Of a DNA stretch of 64,000 bases, positions 54,018 to 63,872 are shown piece by piece. Under the pieces are notes generated by a model, which did no database searches, was not told the origin of the DNA, and saw nothing but the letters and a program-made list of their open reading frames with translations. The translations under genes and the position numbers were made by a program. The stretch's first letter is position 1. Every line of letters starts with the position of its first letter. Source of the DNA: Geminicoccaceae bacterium (lineage in GTDB: Bacteria > Pseudomonadota > Alphaproteobacteria > Geminicoccales > Geminicoccaceae); the NCBI GenBank assembly GCA_025062095.1, contig JANXAZ010000002.1:89768-153767 (forward strand), given 5' to 3'.

Positions 54018-55216
54018 GCGCCCGGCGCGACGTTCGGGACGAGGTTCCGGGGACCTGCGAAGAGCACTGGGTCGATCCGAGCCCCTTCGATCCGGAGGAG
54101 CGGGAAGCGCCGACCTCACCGGAGCAGTTGCGCTTGGCGACGGCCTCGCAGTGGCGTTTGATGTGGTGGCGGTTCCGGCGCCATCGCCTGGCGATGGTCT
54201 CGCTCGTCCTGCTCGCGCTCTTCTACGCGAGCACGCTGATCACCGAGTTCCTGGCGCCTTACGATCCCCACGTCCGCCATCCACAATACATCTACGCGCC
54301 GCCGCAACGCGTTCACTTCTTTCACGATGGCGCGTTCATCGGCCCGTTCGTGTACGGCTATACGGTCCGTCTCGATCGCGCGACCATGCGGCGCGAATAC
54401 CTTCCGGATCGGAGCAAGGTACAGCCGCTGCGCTTTTTCTGTCGCGGCGAGCCTCATCGGCTGTTGGGCTTGGTGGAGACGAACCTCAAGCTCGTCTGCC
54501 CGGCTCCGCGGGGTACCTTCTTCTTGCTCGGGACGGATCGTCTGGGACGCGACCTCTTCTCGAGGATCCTCTACGGGGCGCGGGTGTCGCTCACCGTCGG
54601 ATTGGTCGGCATCGCGGTGAGCTTCGTGCTCGGCATCGTGCTCGGCGGCATCTCGGGATATTACGGCGGATGGGTCGACAACGTCGTTCAGAGGACGATC
54701 GAGGTCGTGCGTTGCTTTCCCACGATCCCGCTTTGGCTTTCGTTGTCCGCCGCCATGCCGGTGACGTGGGATCCTCTGTGGGTGTATTTCGGGATCACCA
54801 TCATCCTGGGCCTCATCGACTGGACCGGTCTGGGACGCGCCGTGCGCTCGAAGATCTTGGCGTTGCGCGAGGAGGAGTTCGCGCAAGCGGCGCGGCTGAT
54901 GGGCGCGCGTCCGGCGCGCATCCTCGCACGCCATCTTCTGCCTTCGTTCGCGAGCCATCTCATCGCTTCGGCGACGCTGTCCGTTCCGGGCATGATCCTG
55001 GGCGAGACGGCGCTCTCCTTTTTGGGATTGGGCGTGCGCGCGCCGATGGTGAGCTGGGGGGTGCTGTTGAACGAGGCCCAGAACGTGAACGTGGTGGCGC
55101 TCTACCCCTGGCTCCTGTTTCCGGTCGCGCCGGTCGTGGTGGTCGTGCTCGCCTTCAATTTCCTGGGCGACGGCCTTCGGGACGCGGCGGATCCTTACGG
55201 CGGGCGCGCCGGCTGA
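54014..55216 (+). CDS. Dipeptide/oligopeptide ABC transporter permease, DppC/OppC type
   Basis: 400 aa, longer than a usual C permease (about 300). The extra length is an acidic N-terminal cytosolic leader of about 50 residues and a roughly 110-residue periplasmic stretch between the first two spans (APPQRVHFFHDGAFIGPFVYGYTVRLDR). Such an extended loop is seen in permeases of a subset of peptide-type importers. Coupling loop EEFAQAARLMGARPARILARHLLPSFASHL. It is the last gene of the pair and converges on parB. Confidence 0.92.
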   Translation: MSARRDVRDEVPGTCEEHWVDPSPFDPEEREAPTSPEQLRLATASQWRLMWWRFRRHRLAMVSLVLLALFYASTLITEFLAPYDPHVRHPQYIYAPPQRVHFFHDGAFIGPFVYGYTVRLDRATMRREYLPDRSKVQPLRFFCRGEPHRLLGLVETNLKLVCPAPRGTFFLLGTDRLGRDLFSRILYGARVSLTVGLVGIAVSFVLGIVLGGISGYYGGWVDNVVQRTIEVVRCFPTIPLWLSLSAAMPVTWDPLWVYFGITIILGLIDWTGLGRAVRSKILALREEEFAQAARLMGARPARILARHLLPSFASHLIASATLSVPGMILGETALSFLGLGVRAPMVSWGVLLNEAQNVNVVALYPWLLFPVAPVVVVVLAFNFLGDGLRDAADPYGGRAG

Positions 55217-55246
55217 GGGGCGGCCGGTCGGGGCGACGGAACGCGT

Positions 55247-56125
55247 TCAGTCGGGAACCAGGCGGCGGATCACGGCCTCGAGCTGCTCGAGGCTCGAATA
55301 ACGGATCGTGAGGCTGCCGCCTCGGGCCTTGGGGCGGATGGCGATCGGCAGGCCGAGGCGGGTCGCCAAGCGCCGCTCGAGGGCGACGAGATCGGGGTCG
55401 CGCTGGCGGCCGCCGGCGGACTTGGCGCGGCGACGAGCGCGGGCGCGGACCAGGGCTTCGGTTTCGCGCACCGAGAGCTCGCGCCGCACGACCTCGAGGG
55501 CGAGGGCGACCGGGTCCTCGGCGCCCAGAAGCGCGCGCGCGTGCCCGGCGGTGAGCTTGCCCTCCTCGAGCAGCCGCGCGACCTCCTCGGGCAAGGAGAG
55601 CAGGCGCAAGGTGTTGGCGACGTGACTACGGCTGCGCCCGACCACCCGCGCCACCTCTTCTTGATCGTGGCCGAACTCTTCGATCAGACGGCGGTAGGCG
55701 CGGGCCTCCTCGAGCGGGCCGAGATCGGCCCGCTGGAGGTTCTCGACCAGCGCGAGCTCCAGGACTTCGCGGTCGGCGAGCTCGCGGACGAGAACCGGCA
55801 GTTCGTGGAGCCCGGCGCGCTGCGCGGCGCGCCAACGGCGTTCCCCGGCGACGATCTCGTAACCGGGGGCACCGGCCGGAGCGGGTCGGACGAGAAGCGG
55901 CTGGAGGAGACCTTTGTCGCGGATCGAGCGGGCCAGCTCCTCGAGCTCGGCTTCGGGGAATTGGCGGCGGGGCTGGAGGGGCGAGGGGCGCAGGAACTCG
56001 ATCGGGACCCATTGCGCGGGCCGGCCGCCGGCCGCCGGGTCGAGAAGCGCGGGATCGCCGCCGAGAAGGGCAGCGAGCCCCATGCCCAGGCTGCGGCGGC
56101 GGGGAGCGCGATCGTCCTCGCTCAT
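55247..56125 (-). CDS. parB: Chromosome partitioning protein ParB
   Basis: 292 aa. Loads onto parS as a CTP-dependent clamp and spreads. N-terminal ParA-contact segment (RRRSLGMGLAALLG), the CTP-binding motif GERRWRA (94-100), a helix-turn-helix that reads parS (EEVARVVGRSRSHVANTLRLL), and a C-terminal dimerisation domain. 39 nt after parA. Two parS cores lie within about 6 kb. Confidence 0.96.
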   Translation of the reverse strand: MSEDDRAPRRRSLGMGLAALLGGDPALLDPAAGGRPAQWVPIEFLRPSPLQPRRQFPEAELEELARSIRDKGLLQPLLVRPAPAGAPGYEIVAGERRWRAAQRAGLHELPVLVRELADREVLELALVENLQRADLGPLEEARAYRRLIEEFGHDQEEVARVVGRSRSHVANTLRLLSLPEEVARLLEEGKLTAGHARALLGAEDPVALALEVVRRELSVRETEALVRARARRRAKSAGGRQRDPDLVALERRLATRLGLPIAIRPKARGGSLTIRYSSLEQLEAVIRRLVPD

Positions 56126-56164
56126 GGACGGCGGCGACGGGCGCGCGCGGCGCGGCGGGGGATC

Positions 56165-56953
56165 TCAGGCGGCAGGGGCGAGCTCCGGGCTTCGGCGCAA
56201 CATCTCGCCCGCGAGCTTGGCATAGGCTTTGGCTCCCGGGCAGCGGAGATCATAGAGGAGCACGGGCAGCCCGTGCGAGGGCGCTTCGGAGACGCGCACG
56301 TTGCGCGGGATGACGGTCTCGAAGACGCGGTCGCCCAAGAAGCTGCGGACGTCGGTTTCGACCTGTTCGGAGAGATTGTTGCGGCGATCGAACATGGTGA
56401 GGAGCACGCCCTCGATGCGCAAGAGCGGATTGTAGGTGCGGCGTATCCGCTCGACCGTCCGCAACAACAGGCTCAGGCCTTCGAGGGCGAAGAACTCGCA
56501 CTGCAAGGGCACGAGGACGGCGTGCGCGGCGACCAGGGCGTTGACGGTCAGCAAGCCGAGAGACGGCGGGCAGTCGATGAGGACGAAATCGAAACCGCCG
56601 GGGAAAGCCGCGAAGCGGTCCTTGAGCCGGTAGACGCGTCGGGGATCGGCGACGAGCTCGACCTCCGCCGCCGAGAGATCGACGGTGGCGGGCACGATCG
56701 CCAGACCGGGGACTTTGGTCTCAAGGATGGCCTGGGCGATCTCGGCGCGACCGAGCAAAAGGTCGTAGCTCGTGAGGCGGCGGGCGGAGCGGTCGATGCC
56801 GAGGCCGGTGGAGGCGTTGCCCTGCGGGTCGAGGTCGAGGAGCAGCGTGCGGCGGCCGGCGGCGGCGAGGGCCGTGCCGAGGTTGATGGCCGTCGTGGTC
56901 TTGCCCACCCCACCTTTCTGATTGGCGATGGCGAGGATGCGGTCACGGGTCAT
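56165..56953 (-). CDS. parA: Chromosome partitioning ATPase ParA
   Basis: 262 aa, deviant Walker A KGGVGKTT (13-20) with the signature lysine K13, Walker B FVLIDCPPSLG, typical of chromosomal ParA/Soj. Binds nucleoid DNA as ATP dimer and pulls ParB-parS. Its ATG lies inside the 3' end of rsmG (11-nt overlap), so the genes are translationally linked. Confidence 0.97.
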   Translation of the reverse strand: MTRDRILAIANQKGGVGKTTTAINLGTALAAAGRRTLLLDLDPQGNASTGLGIDRSARRLTSYDLLLGRAEIAQAILETKVPGLAIVPATVDLSAAEVELVADPRRVYRLKDRFAAFPGGFDFVLIDCPPSLGLLTVNALVAAHAVLVPLQCEFFALEGLSLLLRTVERIRRTYNPLLRIEGVLLTMFDRRNNLSEQVETDVRSFLGDRVFETVIPRNVRVSEAPSHGLPVLLYDLRCPGAKAYAKLAGEMLRRSPELAPAA

Positions 56954-57599
56954 CGCTTGCGTCCCGGCCCGGCTCGCGCGGTCTCAGTCCTTCGATCTCC
57001 AGGATCCGCCCCTCTCCGGAGCTCAAGCTCGGATGGATCCGCGCAGTCATTGTCCAGCGGCGCAGCGCCTCGGTCAATTCGCTCTCCGCCTCGCGGCCCT
57101 TGAGGAACAGAAAACGCGTGTGGGGGGCGGCGAAACGGGCGGCGAGCGGCAGCAAACGCGGAAGGGGGGCGAGAGCGCGGGCGGTGACCACGTCGGCGGG
57201 AAAGGGCGGAAGCGCTTCGGCCCGGACGGGATGGACGACGACGCCCGCGAGCCCCAGCCGACCCTTGCATTCCAAGAGAAAGGCCGCCTTGCGGCGGTCG
57301 CTTTCGACGAGATGCACTTCCGGAACCCCGAGGATGGCGAGGACGAGACCGGGAAGACCGGCACCGCTGCCGAGGTCGACGAGGCGCTGCGCGGCGGGAG
57401 GCAGATAGCGGACGAGCTGGGCGCAGTCGAGGATGTGCCGGCGCCAGGGATCGCGGAGGGTCGAGGCTCCGACGAGGTTGATGCGGCTCTGCCAGCGGCG
57501 CAGGAGGTCGAGCCAGGCGCTCAGCCGCTCCAGAGTTTCACGTGAAACGGGAAGGATCGCGGCGAAGCCCTCGGGATCGAGAGGCGGCTGGCGTTTCAC
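56943..57599 (-). CDS. rsmG: 16S rRNA (guanine-N7) methyltransferase RsmG
   Basis: 218 aa, methylates G527 of 16S rRNA. SAM motif [29 protein letters not shown], and the [13 protein letters not shown] block near the N-terminus. GTG start at 57599 overlapping the mnmG stop (GTGA). An ATG-type frame extension to 57623 is possible but lies inside mnmG. A parS core is embedded in its 5' coding region. Confidence 0.95.
   Translation of the reverse strand: MKRQPPLDPEGFAAILPVSRETLERLSAWLDLLRRWQSRINLVGASTLRDPWRRHILDCAQLVRYLPPAAQRLVDLGSGAGLPGLVLAILGVPEVHLVESDRRKAAFLLECKGRLGLAGVVVHPVRAEALPPFPADVVTARALAPLPRLLPLAARFAAPHTRFLFLKGREAESELTEALRRWTMTARIHPSLSSGEGRILEIEGLRPREPGRDASDDP
57535..57548. other. parS centromere site inside rsmG
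   Basis: GTTTCACGTGAAAC, the perfect 14-bp palindromic core of the bacterial parS consensus. ParB binding site. It lies within codons of rsmG and about 1.4 kb upstream of parB. Confidence 0.92.
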
Positions 57600-59446
57600 G
57601 CCGCCCGCCGCACGTAATGCCACAGCAAGGCGAGAGCGGCCGGCGTCATGCCCGGAATACGGCTCGCCGCACCCAAGGTCGCGGGTCGGGTCCGCGCGAG
57701 CTTTTCGCGCAGCTCGGCGCTCAGGCCGGGAAGACCCGCGTAATCGAGATCACGCGGAAGGTGGAGCTGCTCTTCGCGACGAAAGGCCTCGATCTCGTCC
57801 TCCCGGCGACGGTGGTTGGGGGCGTAGCGGGCCTCGATCTCGACCTGTTCGGCGACCTCCGGGTCGACGTCGCCGAGCTCGGGCCAGATCTCGGCGAGCC
57901 GACGCAAATCGACCCCGGGCAGGGCGAGGAGCTCGCGCGCGCTGCGCGGCCGGCCGTCCCGATTGACCACCAGGCCCCGGGCGAGGGCAGCGGTGGGCGT
58001 GAGGGCGAGCTCGGCCAGGCGCGCCTCGAGGGCGCGGATCGCGGCCTCCTTGCGGGCGAGCCGCTCGGCCCGCTCGGTGCCGACGCAGCCGACGGCGATC
58101 CCCTTGGGGGTGAGGCGGCGATCGGCGTTGTCCGCGCGCAACGACAGACGATACTCCGAGCGCGAGGTGAAGATCCGATAGGGTTCGGTCACCCCGCGCG
58201 TGACGAGATCGTCGACGAGAACGCCGATCATCGCCTCGGCGCGGTCGAGAACGAAGCGGCGCGAGCCGCCCGCGGCGCGGAGTGCTGCGTTGATCCCGGC
58301 CACGATTCCTTGCGCTGCCGCCTCCTCGTAGCCGGTGGTGCCGTTGATCTGACCGGCGAGGAAGAGACCGGGCAGACGCCGCAACTCGAGCGTGGGTTCG
58401 AGTTCACGCGGATCGACGTGATCGTACTCGATGGCGTAACCGGGGCGGAGGATGCGCGCCCGCTCGAGCCCGGGGATGGTCGCGAGAAGCGCCTGTTGGA
58501 GGGGTTCGGGAAGAGCGGTCGAGATCCCGTTCGGATAGACAACGGGATCGTCATAGCCTTCGGGTTCCAGATAGATACGGTGGCTCGCCCGATCGGGGAA
58601 CCGCACCACCTTGTCCTCGATCGAAGGACAATAGCGCACGCCGGTGGCCCGGATCTGGCCGTTGTACATCGGCGCCCGGCCGAGATGGCGACGGACGAGT
58701 TCGTGGGTGCGTTCGGTGGTCCCGGTGATCCAACAGGTCACCTGGGGACGATCGATCCGCGCGGTGAGAAAGGAAAAGGGCCGCGGGGGATCGTCCCCGG
58801 GTTGGGTCGGGAGCCCGTCGAGGGCCAGGGAATCGCGCGCGAGGCGGGGCGGCGTGCCGGTCTTCAGGCGCCCGAGGGCCAGTCCGTGGCGCAAGAGACT
58901 GTGGGAGAGCCGCTGCGCGGCCGGGTCGCCCATGCGCCCGGCGGGCCAGCGACGCTCGCCGAGATGGATCTCCCCGCGCAGGAACGTTCCGGTCGCGAGC
59001 ACGACCGCCCCGGCGCGCAACCGCTCGCCCGCGAGCGTCTCGAGACCCGCGCAGCGCCCGTCCTCGACGAGGAGTTCCGCGGCCTCGCCTTCCTCGATCA
59101 GGAGGCGCTCGTGACGCGCGAGGAGGTCTCGGACCGCACGGGCGTAGCGCCGGCGATCGGCTTGGGCGCGCGGCCCGCGCACGGCGTACCCTTTCCCGGT
59201 CCCGAGGACGCGGAACTGGATGCCGCCTTCGTCGATCGCGCGGCCCATGATGCCGTCGAGGGCGTCGATCTCGCGCACGAGCTGCCCGCGCCCGAGCCCG
59301 CCGATCGCCGGGTTGCAGGACATCGCCCCGATCGTGGCGCGGGAGTGGGTGAGCAAGAGAACCCGCGCGCCCATCCGCGCGGCCGCGGCGGCCGCTTCGG
59401 TGCCGGCGTGACCGCCGCCGACGACGACGACATCGAAGACCCTCAT
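57596..59446 (-). CDS. mnmG: tRNA uridine 5-carboxymethylaminomethyl modification enzyme MnmG (GidA)
   Basis: 616 aa FAD protein that with MnmE modifies the wobble uridine of tRNAs. FAD-binding [10 protein letters not shown] near residue 9, [23 protein letters not shown], conserved cysteine motif LKTGTPPRL region, [33 protein letters not shown] at 59446. Normally next to mnmE. Here the antiporter gene separates them. Confidence 0.97.
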   Translation of the reverse strand: MRVFDVVVVGGGHAGTEAAAAAARMGARVLLLTHSRATIGAMSCNPAIGGLGRGQLVREIDALDGIMGRAIDEGGIQFRVLGTGKGYAVRGPRAQADRRRYARAVRDLLARHERLLIEEGEAAELLVEDGRCAGLETLAGERLRAGAVVLATGTFLRGEIHLGERRWPAGRMGDPAAQRLSHSLLRHGLALGRLKTGTPPRLARDSLALDGLPTQPGDDPPRPFSFLTARIDRPQVTCWITGTTERTHELVRRHLGRAPMYNGQIRATGVRYCPSIEDKVVRFPDRASHRIYLEPEGYDDPVVYPNGISTALPEPLQQALLATIPGLERARILRPGYAIEYDHVDPRELEPTLELRRLPGLFLAGQINGTTGYEEAAAQGIVAGINAALRAAGGSRRFVLDRAEAMIGVLVDDLVTRGVTEPYRIFTSRSEYRLSLRADNADRRLTPKGIAVGCVGTERAERLARKEAAIRALEARLAELALTPTAALARGLVVNRDGRPRSARELLALPGVDLRRLAEIWPELGDVDPEVAEQVEIEARYAPNHRRREDEIEAFRREEQLHLPRDLDYAGLPGLSAELREKLARTRPATLGAASRIPGMTPAALALLWHYVRRAA

Positions 59447-59562
59447 GGCCGCTTCTGTTCCGGGACGGCCGGGCGTCGTCAAGCCGCCCGGGGGCGGAGG
59501 CTCGCTCTCGCGCGCGATCGCGGCGATAGTGGCCCTCGGGCAGTGCGGGGGTCGGGACGCCC

Positions 59563-62085
59563 ATGGGGCATGTCGCGCAGCTCGTGTTCGAAGTCGCCGG
59601 CCTGCTCGCGCTCGTGGCGCTCCTGCCGCGAGCGGCACAAGCCCTGCGCCTGCCCGCTCCCGTGCTGCTCGCCGCGCTGGGGATCGCCCTCGCACTCGCC
59701 GCGTCGCTGTGGGATCCGCGGGCAGACGGCGCCCCCGACCCGTTGCTCGATTTCGTGCGCGGGTTTCGCGAGCTGCCGGTCACCGCCGAACTGTTCTTGT
59801 GGGTGTTCCTGCCCCTGTTGCTGTTCGAGACCGCGATCGCTCTCGACGCACGAGCGCTGCTCGAGGAGCTGGGACCGGTTTTGGTCCTCGCCGTCCTCGC
59901 GGTCGTGGTCTGCACCCTTCTCGCCGGGCTCGCGGTGCACTTGGTCTCGGGGTACGGCCTGGCGGTCTGTCTTCTTGTCGCCGCGATCGTCGCCACGACC
60001 GATCCGAGCGCGGTGGTCGCGATCTTCCGCGAGGTCGGAGCTCCGCAACGGCTTTCGCTCCTCGTCGAAGGCGAAAGCCTCCTCAACGACGCCGCCGCGA
60101 TCGCCCTGTTCACGCTGTTCCTCGGCGCCGTGCTCGGGCCCGGCGGATTCGCCGTCTCCTCGGCGACGGCGGAGTTCCTGGCCGCCTTCGCGGCGGGCGG
60201 CGCTCTCGGAGGCGTGCTCGGCCGGCTCGCCGGTCTCTTCCTCGGGCGGCTGGACCGCGGGGGACCGGCCGAGGTGACGATCAGTGTCGCCCTCGCCTAC
60301 CTCTCTTATGCGGTCAGCCACGCCTATCTCGGTGCTTCGGGCGTGGTGGCCACGGTCGCCGCGGGGCTCGTGTTCGGCGCCGCGGCGCGCAGCCGCCTCA
60401 CCGAGGAGGAGTGGCGCGGGCTGCGAGCGATCTGGAGCCAGGTCGGGTTCTGGGCGAGCTCGCTCGTCTTCGTCCTCGCCGCCGCGGTGGTCCCGCGCAA
60501 CCTCGCCGAAGTCGGCGCGCGCGAAGTCGTCGCTCTGGCGGCGCTTCTCGCCGGAGCTTTCCTCGCCCGGGCCCTCGTGCTCTTCACCGTGATGCCGATG
60601 GTCACCCGGGCGAGCGGGCGTTCGCCCCTCGATCGCGCCTATCGGCTCGTGATCCTGTGGGGCGGGCTGCGCGGAGCCGTCACCCTCGCCCTGGCGTTGG
60701 CGGTGGCCGAGACCCAAGGGGTGGCGCCCGAGGTGCAGCGGTTCGTCTCGGCGCTCGCCACGGGGTTCGTCTTGTTCACCCTGCTCGTGCAGGGACCGAC
60801 CTTGCGGCCGCTCATCCACGCGCTCGGGCTCGATCGACTCGGACCGGTGGAACGGCTCCTGCACGCCCGCGTGCTCGAGCTCGCCCGAAGCGAACTCCGC
60901 GACCGGCTGTCGATCGCGGCGATCCGCCACGGGCTCGAGCTCGGGCGAATCGAAGCGATCGCCGAGGCGCTGCCGCCCGCCGCGCCGGCAGCCGAGGCGG
61001 GGTCGATCGAGGCCGGTGGACGCGACCAGCTGGTCGCCGCTCTGGCGACCGTCACCAGCCGCGAGATCGAGCTCTACGTGGCGGAGCTCGCCGAGGAAAC
61101 GGTTTCTCGCGCGAGCGGAACGACGCTCGTTCGACGCGCCGGGGAGCTTCTCGACGCCTTACGGCTGCAAGGTGTGCACGGCTATCGCCACGTCGCCCGC
61201 CGACAGGACGAGCCCGACACCGCGACGCGCGCCGCGGCGTGGGTGCACGTCCAGCTCGGCGTCGCGCGGCCGCTCGCGCGCCGTCTCGGGGGACGTCTCG
61301 AGGTCTTGCTCGCCCGCCGCAGGGTCCTCGAGGACCTGCTCGGCTTCGCGCGCAGCCGCATCCGTCGCCTGTTCGGCGAACGCGTGGCGAGCGTGGTCGA
61401 GGAGGTGCTCGAGGAGCGTCTCGAAGGCACGGAACGTCAGCTCGATGCGCTGCGGCTCCAGTTTCCCGAGCACTACGAGCTCGCCGCCGGTCGCTATCTC
61501 GCGCGTCTCGCGCTCCAGCTCGAGGCCCGGGACTACGAGCGGCTGCTCGCCGAGAGGCTCTTGTCGCCAGAGCTGTTCCGCCGCTTGCAGACGGACCTCG
61601 AGCGTCGACGGCGGCTCCTCGAGCGAACGCCCGCGCTCGACCTCGGCCTCGATCCCGATCGGCTGATCGCGCGCATCCCGCTCCTCGCTGCGCTTCCGCC
61701 CGAGCGGCGCGCCGAGCTCCGTCGCGCCTTGCGGCCGCGCTTGGCACTGCCGGGCGAGCGGATCGTCCGCCGCGGCGAGCGCGGCGACGCGGTCTATTTC
61801 ATCGCCTCGGGAGCGGTGGAGGTCGACCTCGACGGGGAGAAAGTGCGCCTGGGCACGGGCGAGGTCTTCGGCGAAATGGCGCTTCTCCTGCATCAGCCGC
61901 GCCGCGCGGATGTCGTGGCCATGGGCTACTGTCGGCTCCTGGTGTTGCGGCGCGAGGCCTTTCGCCGCTTCCTGCGGCGCCATCCGGAGCTTCTCGAGAA
62001 CCTGCGCCGCATCGCACGAGAGCGGCTCCACCGCCGCGCCGAGGCCGCGTACGAAACCGGGCCCAAGACCGGTCTCGCCCGCTGA
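59563..62085 (+). CDS. CPA1-family Na+/H+ antiporter with C-terminal cyclic-nucleotide-binding domain
   Basis: 840 aa. Residues about 5-425 are a 12-13-span CPA1/NhaP-type exchanger with [15 protein letters not shown] and the ion-binding [16 protein letters not shown]. About 430-680 is cytosolic and helical, arginine-rich. About 690-800 is a CNMP-binding barrel: [30 protein letters not shown] and the phosphate cassette [16 protein letters not shown] with its arginine. Bacterial and sperm-type exchangers with this layout are gated by cyclic nucleotides. Here that is inference. It is on the opposite strand to the tRNA-modification and partition genes around it. Confidence 0.9.
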   Translation: MGHVAQLVFEVAGLLALVALLPRAAQALRLPAPVLLAALGIALALAASLWDPRADGAPDPLLDFVRGFRELPVTAELFLWVFLPLLLFETAIALDARALLEELGPVLVLAVLAVVVCTLLAGLAVHLVSGYGLAVCLLVAAIVATTDPSAVVAIFREVGAPQRLSLLVEGESLLNDAAAIALFTLFLGAVLGPGGFAVSSATAEFLAAFAAGGALGGVLGRLAGLFLGRLDRGGPAEVTISVALAYLSYAVSHAYLGASGVVATVAAGLVFGAAARSRLTEEEWRGLRAIWSQVGFWASSLVFVLAAAVVPRNLAEVGAREVVALAALLAGAFLARALVLFTVMPMVTRASGRSPLDRAYRLVILWGGLRGAVTLALALAVAETQGVAPEVQRFVSALATGFVLFTLLVQGPTLRPLIHALGLDRLGPVERLLHARVLELARSELRDRLSIAAIRHGLELGRIEAIAEALPPAAPAAEAGSIEAGGRDQLVAALATVTSREIELYVAELAEETVSRASGTTLVRRAGELLDALRLQGVHGYRHVARRQDEPDTATRAAAWVHVQLGVARPLARRLGGRLEVLLARRRVLEDLLGFARSRIRRLFGERVASVVEEVLEERLEGTERQLDALRLQFPEHYELAAGRYLARLALQLEARDYERLLAERLLSPELFRRLQTDLERRRRLLERTPALDLGLDPDRLIARIPLLAALPPERRAELRRALRPRLALPGERIVRRGERGDAVYFIASGAVEVDLDGEKVRLGTGEVFGEMALLLHQPRRADVVAMGYCRLLVLRREAFRRFLRRHPELLENLRRIARERLHRRAEAAYETGPKTGLAR

Positions 62086-62107
62086 GAACCACCCGGGCCG
62101 CGCGGCC

Positions 62108-62121
62108 GTTTCACGTGAAAC
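62108..62121. other. parS centromere site between the antiporter gene and mnmE
   Basis: GTTTCACGTGAAAC, perfect parS core, in the 78-nt gap between two convergent genes and just ahead of a terminator stem. About 4.6 kb from the first site. Confidence 0.93.
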
Positions 62122-62170
62122 GGGCGCCGGTCGCCGGGCGGCCGCCCATCGGCTCGGCGCCCGTCATTTT
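62120..62170 (+). terminator. Terminator of the antiporter gene
   Basis: 9-bp arms (ACGGGCGCC 62120-62128 with GGCGCCCGT 62156-62164), loop with an inner GC palindrome, followed by CATTTT on the plus strand. It overlaps the mnmE stop codon and the edge of parS. Confidence 0.5.
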
Positions 62171-63516
62171 CCGATGCAGAAGCGCGCGAAGATCCGATCG
62201 AGCAGCTCTTCGACGTCCACCTGCCCGCTGACCCGCCCGATCGCCGCGGTGGCGAACCGGAGCTCTTCGGCGAGGAGCACCGGTTCCACCGCCTCGGGAG
62301 CCTCGAGGAACCGGTCGAGGGCGGCCGCCGCTTCCTCGAGCGCCTGGCGGTGGCGCGCCCGCGTCACCAGAGCCGATTCGCCGCCCGCACAGCGTTCGGC
62401 GGCACACAGCGCGAGCCGCTCGACGAGCGCATCGAGGCCCGCACCGGTGCGGCAGGAGACGGCGAGCACGTCGCCGCGACCCGAAAAAGCCTCGGGAAGC
62501 GGGGCGAGATCGATCTTGTTGACCACCACGAGCCGGTCTTCGGGTTCGGTCGCGAGTTCGGGGACGAGTTCCGGCCGGCTCGCATCGACCACGAGAAGAC
62601 AGAGATCGGCTGCGCCGGCCCGGGCCCGCGCCCGCGCGACGCCCTCGCGTTCGACCGGATCGTCGGTGTCGCGCAAGCCCGCCGTATCGACGAGCGTCAC
62701 CGGCACGCCGCCGAGCTCGAGCGCCACCTCGATGGGATCGCGCGTGGTTCCCGGAACGGCGGTGACGATCGCCACCTCGCGCCCGGCCAGCCGGTTGACG
62801 AGGCTCGACTTGCCCACGTTGGGCGCACCCACCACCGCCACCACGAGGCCCTCGCGCAACCGCTCCCCGCGCTCCGCGGTCGCCAGGGCCGCGAGGATCT
62901 CGTCCCGCACGTCCGCCACGAGAGGACGGATCCGCTCGCGCTGACCGTGGCCGACATCGGCCTCCTCGTCGGCGAAGTCGAGCTCGGCTTCGAGAAGAGC
63001 CGAAGCTTCGAGCAGACGCTCGCGCCAATGCGCGCAGGCCCGCCCGAGCGCGCCTTCGCTCTGACGCAGAGCCTGACGGAGCTGAGCGCGCGTGGTGGCA
63101 CCGATGATGTCCGCCACCGCCTCGGCCGCGGCCAGGTCCAGCTTGCCTTTGAGAAACGCGCGGCGCGTGAACTCGCCCGGTCCGGCCGGACGCAACCCGG
63201 GCACGGCGGCCAGGGCCTCGGCCAGAGCGCGAGCCACGGCCGTTCCGGCGTGGTGGTGCAGCTCGACCATGTCCTCGCCGGTGTAGCTGCGCGGAGCCGG
63301 GAACCAGACGACGAGGCCGCGATCGATGGGCTCGCCGGAGCGCGGATCGCGCAGGGTGCGCAACGTCGCGCGCCGTTCCGGCGGCGGCGGACGCCCGGTG
63401 AGCGCCCGAAGCGCCGCGCCCGCATCCGGGCCCGAAATACGCAACACGGCGATCGCCGCCCGCCCGGGCGCGGTCGCCCAAGCCCAGATCGTGTCGCGAA
63501 CCCGTCCTAAGATCAG
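62164..63516 (-). CDS. mnmE: tRNA modification GTPase MnmE (TrmE)
   Basis: 450 aa. N-terminal folate-binding domain (DTIWAWATAPGRAAIAVLRISGPDAG, RSYTGEDMVELHHHAG, PGEFTRRAFLKGKLDL). Central G domain with GAPNVGKSS, GTTRDPIE, DTAGL and NKID. C-terminal FCIGK with the essential cysteine. Partner of MnmG. No ATG, GTG or TTG is available before the conserved DTI. The best start is a CTG at 63516 that overlaps the stop of the upstream gene (CTGA) behind GGAGG with 7-nt spacing. Confidence 0.94.
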   Translation of the reverse strand: MILGRVRDTIWAWATAPGRAAIAVLRISGPDAGAALRALTGRPPPPERRATLRTLRDPRSGEPIDRGLVVWFPAPRSYTGEDMVELHHHAGTAVARALAEALAAVPGLRPAGPGEFTRRAFLKGKLDLAAAEAVADIIGATTRAQLRQALRQSEGALGRACAHWRERLLEASALLEAELDFADEEADVGHGQRERIRPLVADVRDEILAALATAERGERLREGLVVAVVGAPNVGKSSLVNRLAGREVAIVTAVPGTTRDPIEVALELGGVPVTLVDTAGLRDTDDPVEREGVARARARAGAADLCLLVVDASRPELVPELATEPEDRLVVVNKIDLAPLPEAFSGRGDVLAVSCRTGAGLDALVERLALCAAERCAGGESALVTRARHRQALEEAAAALDRFLEAPEAVEPVLLAEELRFATAAIGRVSGQVDVEELLDRIFARFCIGK

Positions 63517-63782
63517 CCCTTCCCCTCCCGCCGCGGCTTGGCGGCGAGGCCGGCGGCGGAGGCCGCCATCTGGGCCCACAAGCTCTGCCACTGCTCGAGG
63601 TTGCGCAAGGACAAGGGCAGCCACTGCTCCATGAGGGTCTTGGCGTCCATCGCCTTGATCGCTTCGAGCAAGCGCTCTTCGGCCGCCTGCAGCACCGCCT
63701 TCTGCATCGGCGCGACATCCGGCAGACCCAAAAAGGCGCGCGCCTCCTCGGGGGTGCAGTCGATCTCGATGTGGAATTTCAT
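63513..63782 (-). CDS. DUF6489 family protein
   Basis: 89 aa, cytosolic, mainly helical. MKFHIEIDCTPEEARAFLGLPDVAPMQKAVLQAAEERL and the tail LRNLEQWQSLWAQMA are like the small alphaproteobacterial family found just upstream of mnmE (family number from memory). Similar to phasin-like small proteins, function unknown. ATG at 63782. Its stop is shared with the mnmE CTG. Confidence 0.8.
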   Translation of the reverse strand: MKFHIEIDCTPEEARAFLGLPDVAPMQKAVLQAAEERLLEAIKAMDAKTLMEQWLPLSLRNLEQWQSLWAQMAASAAGLAAKPRREGKG

Positions 63783-63817
63783 TGCGGCCCCGCTGGCTCT
63801 TCGGTTCGCCATGCACC

Positions 63818-63846
63818 ACTATAGGTCACATGTCTGCGTCCGTCAG
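63818..63846 (-). promoter_or_regulatory. Sigma-70-type promoter for DUF6489-mnmE
   Basis: CTGACG (63846-63841), 17-nt spacer, TATAGT (63823-63818) on the minus strand. Predicted start is about 30 nt upstream of the DUF6489 ATG. Confidence 0.5.
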
Positions 63847-63872
63847 GAGCGCCGGAGCCCGCGGAGCGCGCC

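Noticed and set aside
57592..57599. A third parS-like sequence (GTTTCACG) next to rsmG
   Set aside because: Only a half-site; the palindrome is not completed.
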